From assembly GCA_959601045.1 (NCBI GenBank), contig CAUGNZ010000022.1, positions 1-40,068 of the forward strand: a stretch of DNA of 40,068 nt. Direction: 5' to 3'. The position numbers and the translations under genes were made by a program. Numbering within the stretch: position 1 is the stretch's first letter; each line of letters begins with the position of its first letter. The notes below the pieces were generated by a model. That model had not been told where the DNA came from and searched no databases. It saw only the letters and a list, made by a program, of their open reading frames with translations. Positions 32,966-40,068 of this stretch are shown here, one piece after another. This DNA comes from an uncultured Collinsella sp. (GTDB lineage Bacteria; Actinomycetota; Coriobacteriia; Coriobacteriales; Coriobacteriaceae).

Positions 32966-33003
32966 GGGGCAGACTCCGCACTGGAGTCTGCCCCGTTCTT
33001 TTT
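32966..33003 (+). terminator. Terminator of the pilin operon
   Basis: 12-bp perfect stem GGGGCAGACTCC / GGAGTCTGCCCC (32966-32977, 32983-32994), five-base loop, then GTTCTTTTT. Confidence 0.95.
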
Positions 33004-33021
33004 AAAGGCTTTAGCCTGTGC

Positions 33022-33760
33022 GGGGCGCGCAGCGCGCCGCATCAGAAACCACCCGCTATGCGGGTGGGGACAACCGGCTTTACAAAGCCACCCCTCCGAC
33101 CGATATTGACGATTGTTCAGGCCGTCAAGAATTCGAGTCGAAGGGGTGGTCGCCATGGCCCAGAAGGCCTACAGCCTTTCCCACACGAAGTGGATGTGCA
33201 AGTACCACATCGTGTTCACGCCGAAGTATAGGCGCAAAGTGATCTACAACCAAATCAGGAGCGACATAGGGGAGATCCTCAGGAAGCTGTGCGAGTACAA
33301 GGGGATCGAGATAATCGAGGGGCACCTGATGCCCGACCACGTGCACGTGCTGCTGGCGATCCCGCCGAAGTACAGCGTCGCGAGCGTCATGGGCTACCTG
33401 AAGGGGAAGAGCTCGCTGATGATATTCGACAGGCACGCCAACCTCAAGTACAAGTTCGGCAACAGGAAGTTCTGGGCGGAGGGCCACTGTGTGTCCACCG
33501 TCGGCCTGAACGAGGCGACGATCGCCAAGTACATCCGGGAGCAGGAGAAGGCCGACATCGCGCTCGACCGGCTGAGTGTCAAGGAGTACGAGGACCCCTT
33601 CGATAGGGGGCCGGGGCGCAAGTAGCGCCGGTTTGACCGGCCCGTCACGGGTCAACCTGCAGTGCGGCCCGAACCCCGTGAGGGCCGGCGCCTTTAGACG
33701 CGTGCCGGAAATCCAAGGGTTATACCCTAAGAGCAAACCACCCCTTTTAGGGGTGGTTTT
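33022..33760 (+). mobile_element. IS200/IS605-type insertion sequence (tnpA only)
   Basis: A single TnpA gene is framed by subterminal hairpins typical of IS200 ends: CCACCCGC-TAT-GCGGGTGG (33049-33067) on the left and AAACCACCCC-TTTTA-GGGGTGGTTT (33735-33759) on the right. There are no terminal inverted repeats, as expected for this family. A further palindrome GGCGCGCAGCGCGCC (33024-33038) lies just outside the left hairpin, so the exact left end is uncertain. It sits between the pilin terminator and the orphan winged-helix gene. Confidence 0.85.
33155..33625 (+). CDS. tnpA: IS200/IS605-family transposase TnpA (Y1 HUH)
   Basis: 156 residues, normal for IS200 TnpA. The HUH metal-binding pair is His62 and His64 in DHVHVLL; the catalytic Tyr126 is in AKYIREQ. 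The N-terminal SHTKWMCKYHIVFTPKYRRK is highly characteristic. The ATG at 33155 follows AAGGGG. The gene looks intact, so the element could be active. No tnpB is present. Confidence 0.96.
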   Translation: MAQKAYSLSHTKWMCKYHIVFTPKYRRKVIYNQIRSDIGEILRKLCEYKGIEIIEGHLMPDHVHVLLAIPPKYSVASVMGYLKGKSSLMIFDRHANLKYKFGNRKFWAEGHCVSTVGLNEATIAKYIREQEKADIALDRLSVKEYEDPFDRGPGRK

Positions 33761-33884
33761 GATTGGGATAACGCAGTCAGCCTCCATCGTCCGATGCGGG
33801 CACGCTCGTCATCGCGTTTCTTGACTCGTATGAGGTTCGGTTTAAGGTCCGTAGGCGCACGCGCGATACGGACGGTGGACGGCA

Positions 33885-33940
33885 TTTGCGCCGAAAGCGC
33901 AAATAAGAATGCCCGGGGGTCGGATCCCGGGCATTTAACA
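33885..33940. repeat. Two adjacent hairpins downstream of the IS
   Basis: TTTGCGC/GCGCAAA (33885-33903) and AATGCCCGGG/CCCGGGCATT (33908-33935). The second could be a terminator on the minus strand side (TATTTG follows). A third dyad, TATCCCG/CGGGATA, occupies about 34010-34040. No gene is seen in 33760-34136. Confidence 0.5.
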
Positions 33941-34100
33941 AAAACTGAAAACTAGGCCGCCCGCGCTCCCAAACATTTACGCGGGGTGCGTCGTTTTCTA
34001 TTGAGATTGTATCCCGAATCACCCCGCCGATCCGGGATATTTTGAAAACTCAAATGTAGGCTTAGGCACGAACGGTATCTCTTTAATTCCGAAAATTATG

Positions 34101-34124
34101 TATAATTCCAATACAAACTGGAAT
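34101..34124 (+). promoter_or_regulatory. -10 box overlapped by an operator-like dyad
   Basis: TATAAT (34101-34106) is followed and overlapped by ATTCCA (34105-34110) and TGGAAT (34119-34124). Occupation of the dyad would block this promoter, as in autoregulated operons. It also shows that the earlier ATG at 34098 is not a likely start. Confidence 0.5.
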
Positions 34125-34136
34125 CGAACGAAAACA

Positions 34137-35105
34137 ATGGAAATGAACGAAGCGTTAATCTACTTACAAGAAGCACTAGGCCTCTCCGCCAAGACCAAAA
34201 CTTGGCCTGGATCCGCACGCTTGCCGCTGCATCTGCGGGCGATTGAAGTCCGCGCTGTTGACGCAAACGGTTTTTCGTTTTTGCTTGCAAGTTTGCCTAC
34301 TGGCGTCGGGCTTCCCGAGGCTAAGAGGGTCTATAGTCAGCTAGCCTTGCGTGCGGAGACTCCTGTTGTCGTTTCGTTTCCTGATGCCGATGCACGTCAG
34401 CGCAAAGCATTGGTCGCACAAGGGATTCCGTTTGTTTGCCCCGGCAGACAGGCTTTTCTTCCATTTATGGGCACGGCCTGCACGGAGAGGGGCGGTGCCC
34501 GGTTTCGCAATCACGCGACCAAGATGTCACCCAACGCACAGGCTGCCGCAATCTGGGGAGCAGCCCAGGAGCCATATCGCCCCCATGACCTTTGTCGTGC
34601 GCTTGGGATCTCGGCAAGCCGCGCGAGTGAGGCCATAACCGAGCTTGTTGACAGGGGGCTCGCGAGGCGCGAGCGTTGCGAGCGACGTGTCGTCGTGTTC
34701 CCTGTTGCCGTTGATCTTCTGCTCAGTGAGCACATGGCAGAGCTCTCCTCGCCTGTCTTGAAGGTCTTATTTGCAAGGAAGACGCCGCAGATCGAGTATC
34801 TTGTTGACGCCGGGGAGACGGCGCTCGCTGCGCGTTCGATGCTCGCTGCGCCGGGTATGGAACAAAAGGCCGTCTTAAGAAGTGCATGGCGTCAACTGAG
34901 TGACCTCGAAGTCGCAGACGGGGAGTTGCCGGATAACGAAACGGCGATGATCCAAGTGTGGCGCTATGCGCCCGTGTTTGCCAACTCCTCCCGTGTCGAT
35001 GACATTTCGCTTGCGCTATCTTTGGCGGCAATCGACGATGAGCGAATTCAACTCGAAGTCGATCGCATGTTTGGAAAGGAATATCCATGGCAAGAAGCGC
35101 TGTAG
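34137..35105 (+). CDS. Orphan winged-helix (MarR/AbiEi-like) regulator, probable half of a two-gene unit
   Basis: 322 residues. An N-terminal section (VVVSFPDADARQRKALVAQG, IPFVCPGRQAFLPFMG) is followed by a winged helix at about 150-200 (DLCRALGISASRASEAITELVDRGLARRE without the rest) and a C-terminal part ending IQVWRYAPVFANSSRVDD, ISLALSLAAIDDERIQLEVD. The C-terminal pattern resembles winged-helix proteins annotated as MarR-type or type IV antitoxin-like in other bacteria; this is from memory and not certain. The -10 box at 34101 argues for the ATG at 34137 (or 34143). An excellent ribosome binding site near its 3' end serves an overlapping second gene that stops after 14 codons. Confidence 0.75.
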   Translation: MEMNEALIYLQEALGLSAKTKTWPGSARLPLHLRAIEVRAVDANGFSFLLASLPTGVGLPEAKRVYSQLALRAETPVVVSFPDADARQRKALVAQGIPFVCPGRQAFLPFMGTACTERGGARFRNHATKMSPNAQAAAIWGAAQEPYRPHDLCRALGISASRASEAITELVDRGLARRERCERRVVVFPVAVDLLLSEHMAELSSPVLKVLFARKTPQIEYLVDAGETALAARSMLAAPGMEQKAVLRSAWRQLSDLEVADGELPDNETAMIQVWRYAPVFANSSRVDDISLALSLAAIDDERIQLEVDRMFGKEYPWQEAL

Positions 35106-35131
35106 AAGGTCTCCAAGAATTCGAACCGTAG
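35087..35131 (+). pseudogene. Truncated start of the partner gene of the winged-helix regulator
   Basis: GGAAAGGA, six bases, then ATG at 35087 inside the 3' end of the preceding gene: the arrangement of a translationally coupled second gene. It reads MARSAVEGLQEFEP and then TAG. Nothing further downstream before the sortase continues a recognisable protein. The partner (a toxin, nucleotidyltransferase or other effector) seems to have been deleted. Confidence 0.55.
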
Positions 35132-35227
35132 GCGGCGTTTCGGTCCTAGCTGCGTTGTCCGGTGCATGAGTTTGCTAATCGGCTATTATTTGTTTAGACA
35201 ACCTGAGTTGTAGAGGAGTGACCGGCG

Positions 35228-36166
35228 ATGGTGCAGGGCGCCAAACATATGAAGAGCAATAACGCCGCGGACAACGGCGGCTCAAGCCCTCAGCCCAAAC
35301 CTCAACAAAAGCCCAAGCGCCGCCGCAAGCGGCTGCCGCGCTGGGCCGATCGGCTCATCACTATCGTCATCATCCTTATTGGCGTGGGCCTTATGACCTG
35401 GCCGTGGATCTTGGACCGGCTCGAGGCCTCGGGCGTGTTTAACCAGATCAGTACCGTGTCCAGCACCGTGGACGCGCTGTCTGCCGAGGAGCGCGAGCGC
35501 ATCCTGCTCCAGGCTCGCTCCTTTAACGAGCAGCTGGCGGGCGAGGCCACCGAGCTCCCCGCCGACCAGATTGAGCCCTACGCCCAGCAGCTCATCTTTG
35601 ACCGCGACCCCATGATGAGCTGGGTCGAGATCCCCTCCATCGACGTGAGCATGCCCATCTACCACGGCACGAGCGAAGAAGTCCTCATGGCGGGCGTCGG
35701 CCACCTGGAGGGCACGAGCCTGCCGGTGGGCGGCACCTCGACGCATTGCGTGCTCACCGCGCACTCGGGCATGCGCAACCTGAGCATGTTCGACGACATT
35801 CACTCGCTGGAGCCCGGCGACCTGGTGCTGCTGCACACCATGAACAAGACACTCGCCTACAAGATGGTGGACTCCGAGGTGGTGCTGCCCGAGGAGATGG
35901 AGTCGCTGACCATCGAGCCCGGCGCCGACAAAGTGACGCTCGTTACCTGCACGCCCTACGGCGTAAACGACCACCGTCTGCTGGTGCACTGCGTGCGCAC
36001 CAAGTACAACAAGAAGGACGTCGACAAGCAAAAGTCACTGGCCGGCCGCCACTGGGGCAAGCGCGAGTTTGCCGTGCTCATCGTGGTCGTAGCCATTGTG
36101 CTGTTGCTGCTGGACATCGTGATCCACGCGGTCCGCAAGCGCCGCAAGGCCAAGGCCTCGGCATAA
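35228..36166 (+). CDS. Class C-like sortase (pilin polymerase)
   Basis: 312 residues. A long basic cytoplasmic N-terminus (KPKRRRKRLPR) precedes TM1 at about 43-62; TM2 is at 280-300 with a basic tail, the double-anchored layout of class C enzymes. Catalytic residues: His179 in TAHSG, Cys241 in TLVTCTPYG and Arg250 in HRLLV. FDRDPMMSW before the barrel may be the lid region. It would join pilin subunits through LPxTG-type signals and Lys residues of the pilins at 29-33 kb. GAGGAG nine bases before 35228 supports the start. It is cut off from the pilin operon by a terminator, the IS and the orphan regulator. Confidence 0.93.
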   Translation: MVQGAKHMKSNNAADNGGSSPQPKPQQKPKRRRKRLPRWADRLITIVIILIGVGLMTWPWILDRLEASGVFNQISTVSSTVDALSAEERERILLQARSFNEQLAGEATELPADQIEPYAQQLIFDRDPMMSWVEIPSIDVSMPIYHGTSEEVLMAGVGHLEGTSLPVGGTSTHCVLTAHSGMRNLSMFDDIHSLEPGDLVLLHTMNKTLAYKMVDSEVVLPEEMESLTIEPGADKVTLVTCTPYGVNDHRLLVHCVRTKYNKKDVDKQKSLAGRHWGKREFAVLIVVVAIVLLLLDIVIHAVRKRRKAKASA

Positions 36167-36179
36167 GACATTCTCCAGA

Positions 36180-36214
36180 ACCACCACAATGGGGACAGGC
36201 ACCTTTGTGGTGGT
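36180..36214 (+). repeat. F1 palindromic repeat, copy G
   Basis: 13-nt arms ACCACCACAATGG / CCTTTGTGGTGGT with one mismatch (36180-36192, 36202-36214), loop GGACAGGCA, 13 bp after the sortase gene. Confidence 0.85.
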
Positions 36215-36224
36215 CGGGGGGTCC

Positions 36225-36289
36225 AAACCATCACAACATTCGATGAAAATCGCGATTTTGGCGAAAAACGTCGAATGTTGTGATGGTTT
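36225..36289. repeat. F2 palindromic repeat, copy D
   Basis: 19-bp perfect arms AAACCATCACAACATTCGA (36225-36243 / 36271-36289), centre AAAATCGCGATTTT as in copy C. Confidence 0.95.
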
Positions 36290-36421
36290 TTAACGTGGGT
36301 GATGCGGCATTCGCTATGCGCGATGTGGTTTTCGCTGCAGAACCGCCCACCCGTGCTCGCCGCCCTCGTTACGTTTTCGCTGCATTTAGGTAAAGCACCT
36401 GCTCCAAGCGGCGTTGCCTTG

Positions 36422-36427
36422 TATACT
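36422..36427 (+). promoter_or_regulatory. -10 box of the gatCAB operon
   Basis: TATACT 35 bp before gatC; no clear -35. The segment 36290-36421 otherwise shows only the repeated word TTTTCGCTGCA (twice). Confidence 0.4.
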
Positions 36428-36462
36428 AGAGCGGTTTATCTGTTATGCGGAAGGGAGCGCCT

Positions 36463-36774
36463 ATGGCACTCAGCGAGAAAGATGTGCGCGGCATCGCCGA
36501 GTACGCAAAGATCGCACTGACCGATGACGAGCTCGCCCAGATGACGTCCTACATGAACGACGCCGTCCAGATGCTCGAGCCCGTCCTGCAATATGACTTG
36601 CCCGACGTGGAGCCCACGTTCCATCCCATCGGAAGCCTGTCCAACGTGATGGGCGACGACCTGCGCGAGCCCGAGCGCGATCTGCCGCTCGACGTCGCGC
36701 TCGAGAACGCCGGCAGCGCGCGCGACCGCTACTTCCGCGTGCCGTCCATTTTGGGAGAGGGGGAGAGCGAGTAA
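36463..36774 (+). CDS. gatC: Aspartyl/glutamyl-tRNA amidotransferase subunit C
   Basis: 103 residues, normal for GatC, which stabilises the GatA-GatB complex. It begins with the typical LSEKDVRGIAEYAKIALTDDE helix and ends in a low-complexity acidic tail after FRVPSIL. AAGGGAG precedes the ATG at 36463. Its stop codon overlaps the gatA start (TAATG), so the subunits are translationally coupled. First gene of gatCAB. Confidence 0.95.
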   Translation: MALSEKDVRGIAEYAKIALTDDELAQMTSYMNDAVQMLEPVLQYDLPDVEPTFHPIGSLSNVMGDDLREPERDLPLDVALENAGSARDRYFRVPSILGEGESE

Positions 36775-38288
36775 TGGCGCAGAGCTTCGATTCCCTTACC
36801 GCCGCCCAGATCGCCGCGGGCGTTGCCGCCGGCGACTTTACCGCTACCGAGGTGGCCCAGGCCTCCCTTGCCGCCATCGAGGCGCGCGAGGGCGGGGTTC
36901 AGGCATTCCTGCAGGTGGCGCCCGAGCTTGCGTTCGAGGCTGCTGCGCGCGTGGATGCCGACCGTGCCGCAGGCAAGCCGCTGCCCCCGCTTGCGGGCGT
37001 GCCGCTGGCCATCAAGGACAACATGAACCTCGTGGGCACGCGCACTACCTGCGCTTCCCGCATGCTCGGGGACTACCAGAGCGTTTACACCGCCACCTGC
37101 GTCCAGCGCATGCTCGATGCCGGCTGCCTGCCCATGGGCAAGGCCAACATGGACGAGTTTGCCTTTGGCAGCTCCACCGAGAGCTCGGCGTTCCACCGCA
37201 CCAACAACCCCTGGGATACCGAGCGCGTGCCCGGCGGCTCCTCGGGTGGCTCCGCTGCGGCCGTCGCCGCGGGCGAGGTCGCGCTCTCGCTGGGCTCGGA
37301 CACCGGCGGCTCCATTCGCCAGCCGGCGAGCCTCTGCGGCGTGGTGGGCTTTAAGCCCACGTATGGCGCTGTGAGCCGTTACGGCGTGGTTGCCTTTGGC
37401 TCGTCGCTCGACCAGGTGGGCCCCTTTGGCCGCACGGTCGAGGATGTCGCGCTGGCCATGAACGCGCTTACCGGCGCGGGCCATGATCCGTACGACTGCA
37501 CCAGCCAGGATTGCGCCGTCGACTTTACCGAGCATCTCAACGACAGCATCGAGGGTAAACGCGTGGGCATCATCCCCGCGTTTATGGAGGCCGAGGGCCT
37601 GACGCCCGAGGTCAAGGCCGCTGTTCAGCGCGCCGCCCAGGAGCTGCAGAACCAGGGCGCCGAGCTGGTCGAGGTCGACCTGCCGCACCTGGACGCCGCC
37701 ATCGCCGCCTACTACGTCATCGGCCCGGCCGAGGCGTTCTCCAACTTGGCTCGTTTCGACGGCATTCGCTACGGCTATCAGGAGGAGGGCTGCGCCAACC
37801 TGTCCGACCAGAGCTCGCTTTCGCGCGCCCACGGCTTTGGCGCCGAGGCCAAGCGCCGTCAGATGCTCGGCGCCTACCTGTTGAGCTCGGGCGTGTACGA
37901 CAAGTACTACTACGCCGCACAGAAGGCTCGCACACTCATCACGCAGGATTACGACGCCGCGTATGCCAAGGTGGACACCATCCTCATGCCCGCCTCGCCG
38001 CGCACGGCCTTTAAGTTTGGCGAGATCAGCGACCCCACGCAGATGTATCTCTCCGACCTGTACACCATCTCGCTCAACATTTGCGGCAACGGCGGTATCT
38101 CGGTGCCGCTGGGCCTGGGCGAGGACAGCAAGCTGCCCGTTTCTGCCCAGCTGGTGGGGCCTGCCTTTAAGGACCGTCAGCTGCTCACGTTTGCCCGCGC
38201 CCTGGAGCGCGGCTTTGCCGATGCCGCCACGGGTGCGCCCGCGCTTTCCGTAGCGCCCGATTTTGCCGGGAAGGGAGGCGAGCTGTAA
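36774..38288 (+). CDS. gatA: Aspartyl/glutamyl-tRNA amidotransferase subunit A
   Basis: 504 residues. Amidase that releases ammonia from glutamine for GatB. The Ser-cisSer-Lys triad is visible: Lys81 in LAIKDN, Ser156 in GGSSGGS and the nucleophile Ser180 in DTGGSIRQPA. The presence of gatCAB means at least one of Gln-tRNA or Asn-tRNA is made indirectly in this organism. Overlaps gatC by one base and gatB by one base. Confidence 0.98.
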   Translation: MAQSFDSLTAAQIAAGVAAGDFTATEVAQASLAAIEAREGGVQAFLQVAPELAFEAAARVDADRAAGKPLPPLAGVPLAIKDNMNLVGTRTTCASRMLGDYQSVYTATCVQRMLDAGCLPMGKANMDEFAFGSSTESSAFHRTNNPWDTERVPGGSSGGSAAAVAAGEVALSLGSDTGGSIRQPASLCGVVGFKPTYGAVSRYGVVAFGSSLDQVGPFGRTVEDVALAMNALTGAGHDPYDCTSQDCAVDFTEHLNDSIEGKRVGIIPAFMEAEGLTPEVKAAVQRAAQELQNQGAELVEVDLPHLDAAIAAYYVIGPAEAFSNLARFDGIRYGYQEEGCANLSDQSSLSRAHGFGAEAKRRQMLGAYLLSSGVYDKYYYAAQKARTLITQDYDAAYAKVDTILMPASPRTAFKFGEISDPTQMYLSDLYTISLNICGNGGISVPLGLGEDSKLPVSAQLVGPAFKDRQLLTFARALERGFADAATGAPALSVAPDFAGKGGEL

Positions 38289-39964
38289 TGAAGGAGCTTT
38301 CCGAGGTCCTGCAGGATTGGGAGGCCGTGATCGGCCTGGAGATCCATACCGAGCTCACCGCACTCGATACCAAGATGTTCTGCAACTGCAAGCTCAGCCA
38401 CGATGACGAGCCCAACGCCAACGTGTGCCCGGTGTGCTTGGGCCTGCCCGGTGCGCTGCCGGTGCCCAACAAGCGCGCCATCGAGAGCATCGTCAAGGCC
38501 GGTCTCGCCACCAACTGCGAGATTCAGCGCCACTCGATGTTCTACCGCAAGCACTACTTCTATCCCGATATGGCCAAGAACTTCCAGACCACGCAGGGTC
38601 CAGTCGCCTTTGCCATGTACGGTCATCTTGATCTGGACGTGACCGGTCGCGGCGCCGCCGAGCGCCCCGACTGCGCGTTTGGCGAGGCCGAGGCCCAGAG
38701 TCTGGCGAGCGCCTCGGCCAACGCCGAGGGCCTGTCCACGTCCATGACGTCGACCATGCGCGAGGGCAACCAGCGCGCCGGTCACCTGGCCAGCTATGAC
38801 GCGTCCAACCTGCAGATGCCCGAGCGTCGCGAGGACGGTTCCTACACGGTGCCCATTCGCATCCTGCGCATCCACATGGAGGAGGACGCCGCCAAGATGG
38901 TCCACGTGGGCGGTGCCGAGGGCCGCATTACCGCCGCCGCCGAGTCGCTCGTCGACTACAACCGCTGCGGCACGCCTTTGATTGAGCTCGTGACTGAGCC
39001 CGATCTGCGCACGCCCGAGGAAGCGCGCCTGTTTATGGAGAAGCTCCGTCGCATCTTTGTGACGCTGGGCATTTCCGATTGCTCCATGGAGAAGGGTTCC
39101 ATGCGCTGCGACGGCAACGTGTCGCTGCGCCGCCGTGGCGAGACCAAGCTGGGCACCAAGACCGAGCTCAAGAACCTCAACTCGTTTAAGAGCCTGCACG
39201 ACGGCCTTGCCTACGAGATTTGCCGCCAGGCCGAGGTGCTCGAGGAGGGCGGCATCATCTATCAGGAGACCCGCCACTGGGAGCCCAGCCGCAAACGCAC
39301 CGTGGTCATGCGTGTGAAGGAGACGGCCGACGACTATCGTCTGTTCCCCGATCCCGACCTGGCGCCGTTCGATTTGGATGACGAGTTCATCGACCGCTGC
39401 CGTGGCGAGATTCCCGAGCTGCCCGATGCCAAGCGCGTCCGTTTTGAGGCCGACTTTGGCATTAAGACGGCTGACGCCGAGCAGATTGCCGGCGACCCTG
39501 AGTTTGCCGACTTCTTTGAGGCCGCCGCTGCCGGTATGGCCGGCAAGGAGGCCCAGACGGTCGCAAACCTGCTGGTCAACGAGATGATCGCCTACCTTAA
39601 GGGCGCAGGCGTGTCGCTCGCCGAGTCCGGCATCGCGCCGGCTCAGGTGGCGGCACTCGCCAAGCTGCTGGCGACCGATGCCATTAGCTCCAACCAGGCG
39701 CACGAGGTCTTTGAGGCCATGGCCCAGACCGGCGACGACCCCAACAAGATCGTCGACGAGCGCGGTATGCGCCAGGTGAGCGATGCCGGCGCGCTGCAGC
39801 CGATTGTGGACGAGGTGCTGGCAAACTGTGCCGAGCAGGCGCAGCAGTATCGTGACGGCAACCAGAAGGTCATCGGCTTTTTGGTGGGCCAGTGCATGAA
39901 GGCGAGCCGCGGCAAGGGCAACCCGAAGCTCTTCAACGAGTTGCTGAGAACGTCGCTCTCGTAA
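38288..39964 (+). CDS. gatB: Aspartyl/glutamyl-tRNA amidotransferase subunit B
   Basis: 558 residues, somewhat longer than the usual 475-500. It phosphorylates the misacylated Glu-tRNA(Gln) or Asp-tRNA(Asn) and transfers ammonia to it. Signatures: WEAVIGLEIHTEL at the N-terminus, the zinc cysteines CNC and CPVCLGLPG, FYRKHYFYPDMAKNFQ(T) and LRIFVTLGISDCSMEKGSMRCD in part, and a C-terminal YqeY-like tail domain ending near residue 540 (VIGFLVGQCMKASRGKGNP). The start overlaps the gatA stop (TAATG). Confidence 0.98.
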   Translation: MKELSEVLQDWEAVIGLEIHTELTALDTKMFCNCKLSHDDEPNANVCPVCLGLPGALPVPNKRAIESIVKAGLATNCEIQRHSMFYRKHYFYPDMAKNFQTTQGPVAFAMYGHLDLDVTGRGAAERPDCAFGEAEAQSLASASANAEGLSTSMTSTMREGNQRAGHLASYDASNLQMPERREDGSYTVPIRILRIHMEEDAAKMVHVGGAEGRITAAAESLVDYNRCGTPLIELVTEPDLRTPEEARLFMEKLRRIFVTLGISDCSMEKGSMRCDGNVSLRRRGETKLGTKTELKNLNSFKSLHDGLAYEICRQAEVLEEGGIIYQETRHWEPSRKRTVVMRVKETADDYRLFPDPDLAPFDLDDEFIDRCRGEIPELPDAKRVRFEADFGIKTADAEQIAGDPEFADFFEAAAAGMAGKEAQTVANLLVNEMIAYLKGAGVSLAESGIAPAQVAALAKLLATDAISSNQAHEVFEAMAQTGDDPNKIVDERGMRQVSDAGALQPIVDEVLANCAEQAQQYRDGNQKVIGFLVGQCMKASRGKGNPKLFNELLRTSLS

Positions 39965-40030
39965 GCGGGAACCCGGGAGCCCCGGCAGGGCGGGTGCTTC
40001 CTCAAAATTTCAAACAGTCCTGCGCAAGAC

Positions 40031-40058
40031 GAAGGCCACATTAAGTGGCCTTCTTTGC
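40031..40058 (+). terminator. Terminator of gatCAB
   Basis: 9-bp perfect stem GAAGGCCAC / GTGGCCTTC (40031-40039, 40045-40053) with a TTT tail. Confidence 0.8.
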
Positions 40059-40068
40059 GTGCGGAACT

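Noticed and set aside
33640..33730. Separate non-coding RNA gene after tnpA
   Set aside because: The structured segment lies within the IS200 right end, where such folding is normal; no independent promoter was seen.

Overview
The window looks like a chromosomal segment of a high-GC Gram-positive gut bacterium of the class Coriobacteriia, most likely Collinsella or a close relative. This is inferred from the strong GC bias at third codon positions, the Actinobacteria-style glnA / OmpR-type regulator pair, the LPxTG pilus locus, the beta-glucoside PTS operon and the abundance of intergenic palindromes. No database search was possible, so the genus is an inference. There are no rRNA or tRNA genes and no CRISPR array.

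Region 1 (0-5.5 kb) is a uronate / 2-keto-3-deoxygluconate (KDG) catabolic cluster: a short-chain dehydrogenase of the gluconate-5-dehydrogenase / KduD / DhuD type (cut by the left edge), a GntR-FCD regulator, KDPG aldolase (eda), KDG kinase (kdgK) and a divergent LacI regulator. The LacI-kdgK gap holds paired operator-like palindromes and a perfect 18-bp hairpin. Region 2 (5.5-11.8 kb) is core functions: glnA with a GlnR-like orphan response regulator, an HtrA protease and NAD+-dependent DNA ligase. Region 3 (11.8-18.1 kb) has a MATE exporter with a MerR-type promoter and a decayed regulator tail beside it, a nuclease-fold-like protein flanked by a palindromic repeat, moaA, a moaC-mobB fusion and a histidine phosphatase. 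Region 4 (18.1-22.9 kb) is a beta-glucoside system: LicT-type antiterminator with its own RNA antiterminator/terminator switch, a PTS EIIBC without EIIA, a hairpin-dense 590-bp gap, and a GH1 6-phospho-beta-glucosidase. Region 5 (22.9-25.4 kb) has an MFS transporter and a HAD phosphatase.

Region 6 (25.4-36.2 kb) is the accessory part. An AT-rich upstream stretch leads into three LPxTG-type surface proteins: a large beta-helix/Cna-type adhesin, an ancillary pilin and a major-pilin-like protein. A class C-like sortase lies downstream but is separated from them by a terminator, an IS200-type element and an orphan winged-helix gene whose overlapping partner is cut to 14 codons. The adhesin is out of frame by one base exactly at a run of eight G residues just after the signal peptide. 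This is the classic layout of a phase-variable gene (OFF in this assembly, ON with 9 or 6 G), although a sequencing error must be excluded. Region 7 (36.4-40.07 kb) is the complete gatCAB operon with its terminator.

Two palindromic repeat families thread through the intergenic spaces: about seven copies around a GGGGACAGGCACC-type core (called F1 here) and four copies of a 61-65 bp palindrome with CCATCACAACATTCG arms (F2). The most interesting candidates are the poly-G switch of the pilus adhesin, the F1/F2 repeat families, the LicT leader switch that also includes the licT ribosome binding site, the truncated two-gene unit before the sortase, and the MerR-type promoter with a regulator remnant.
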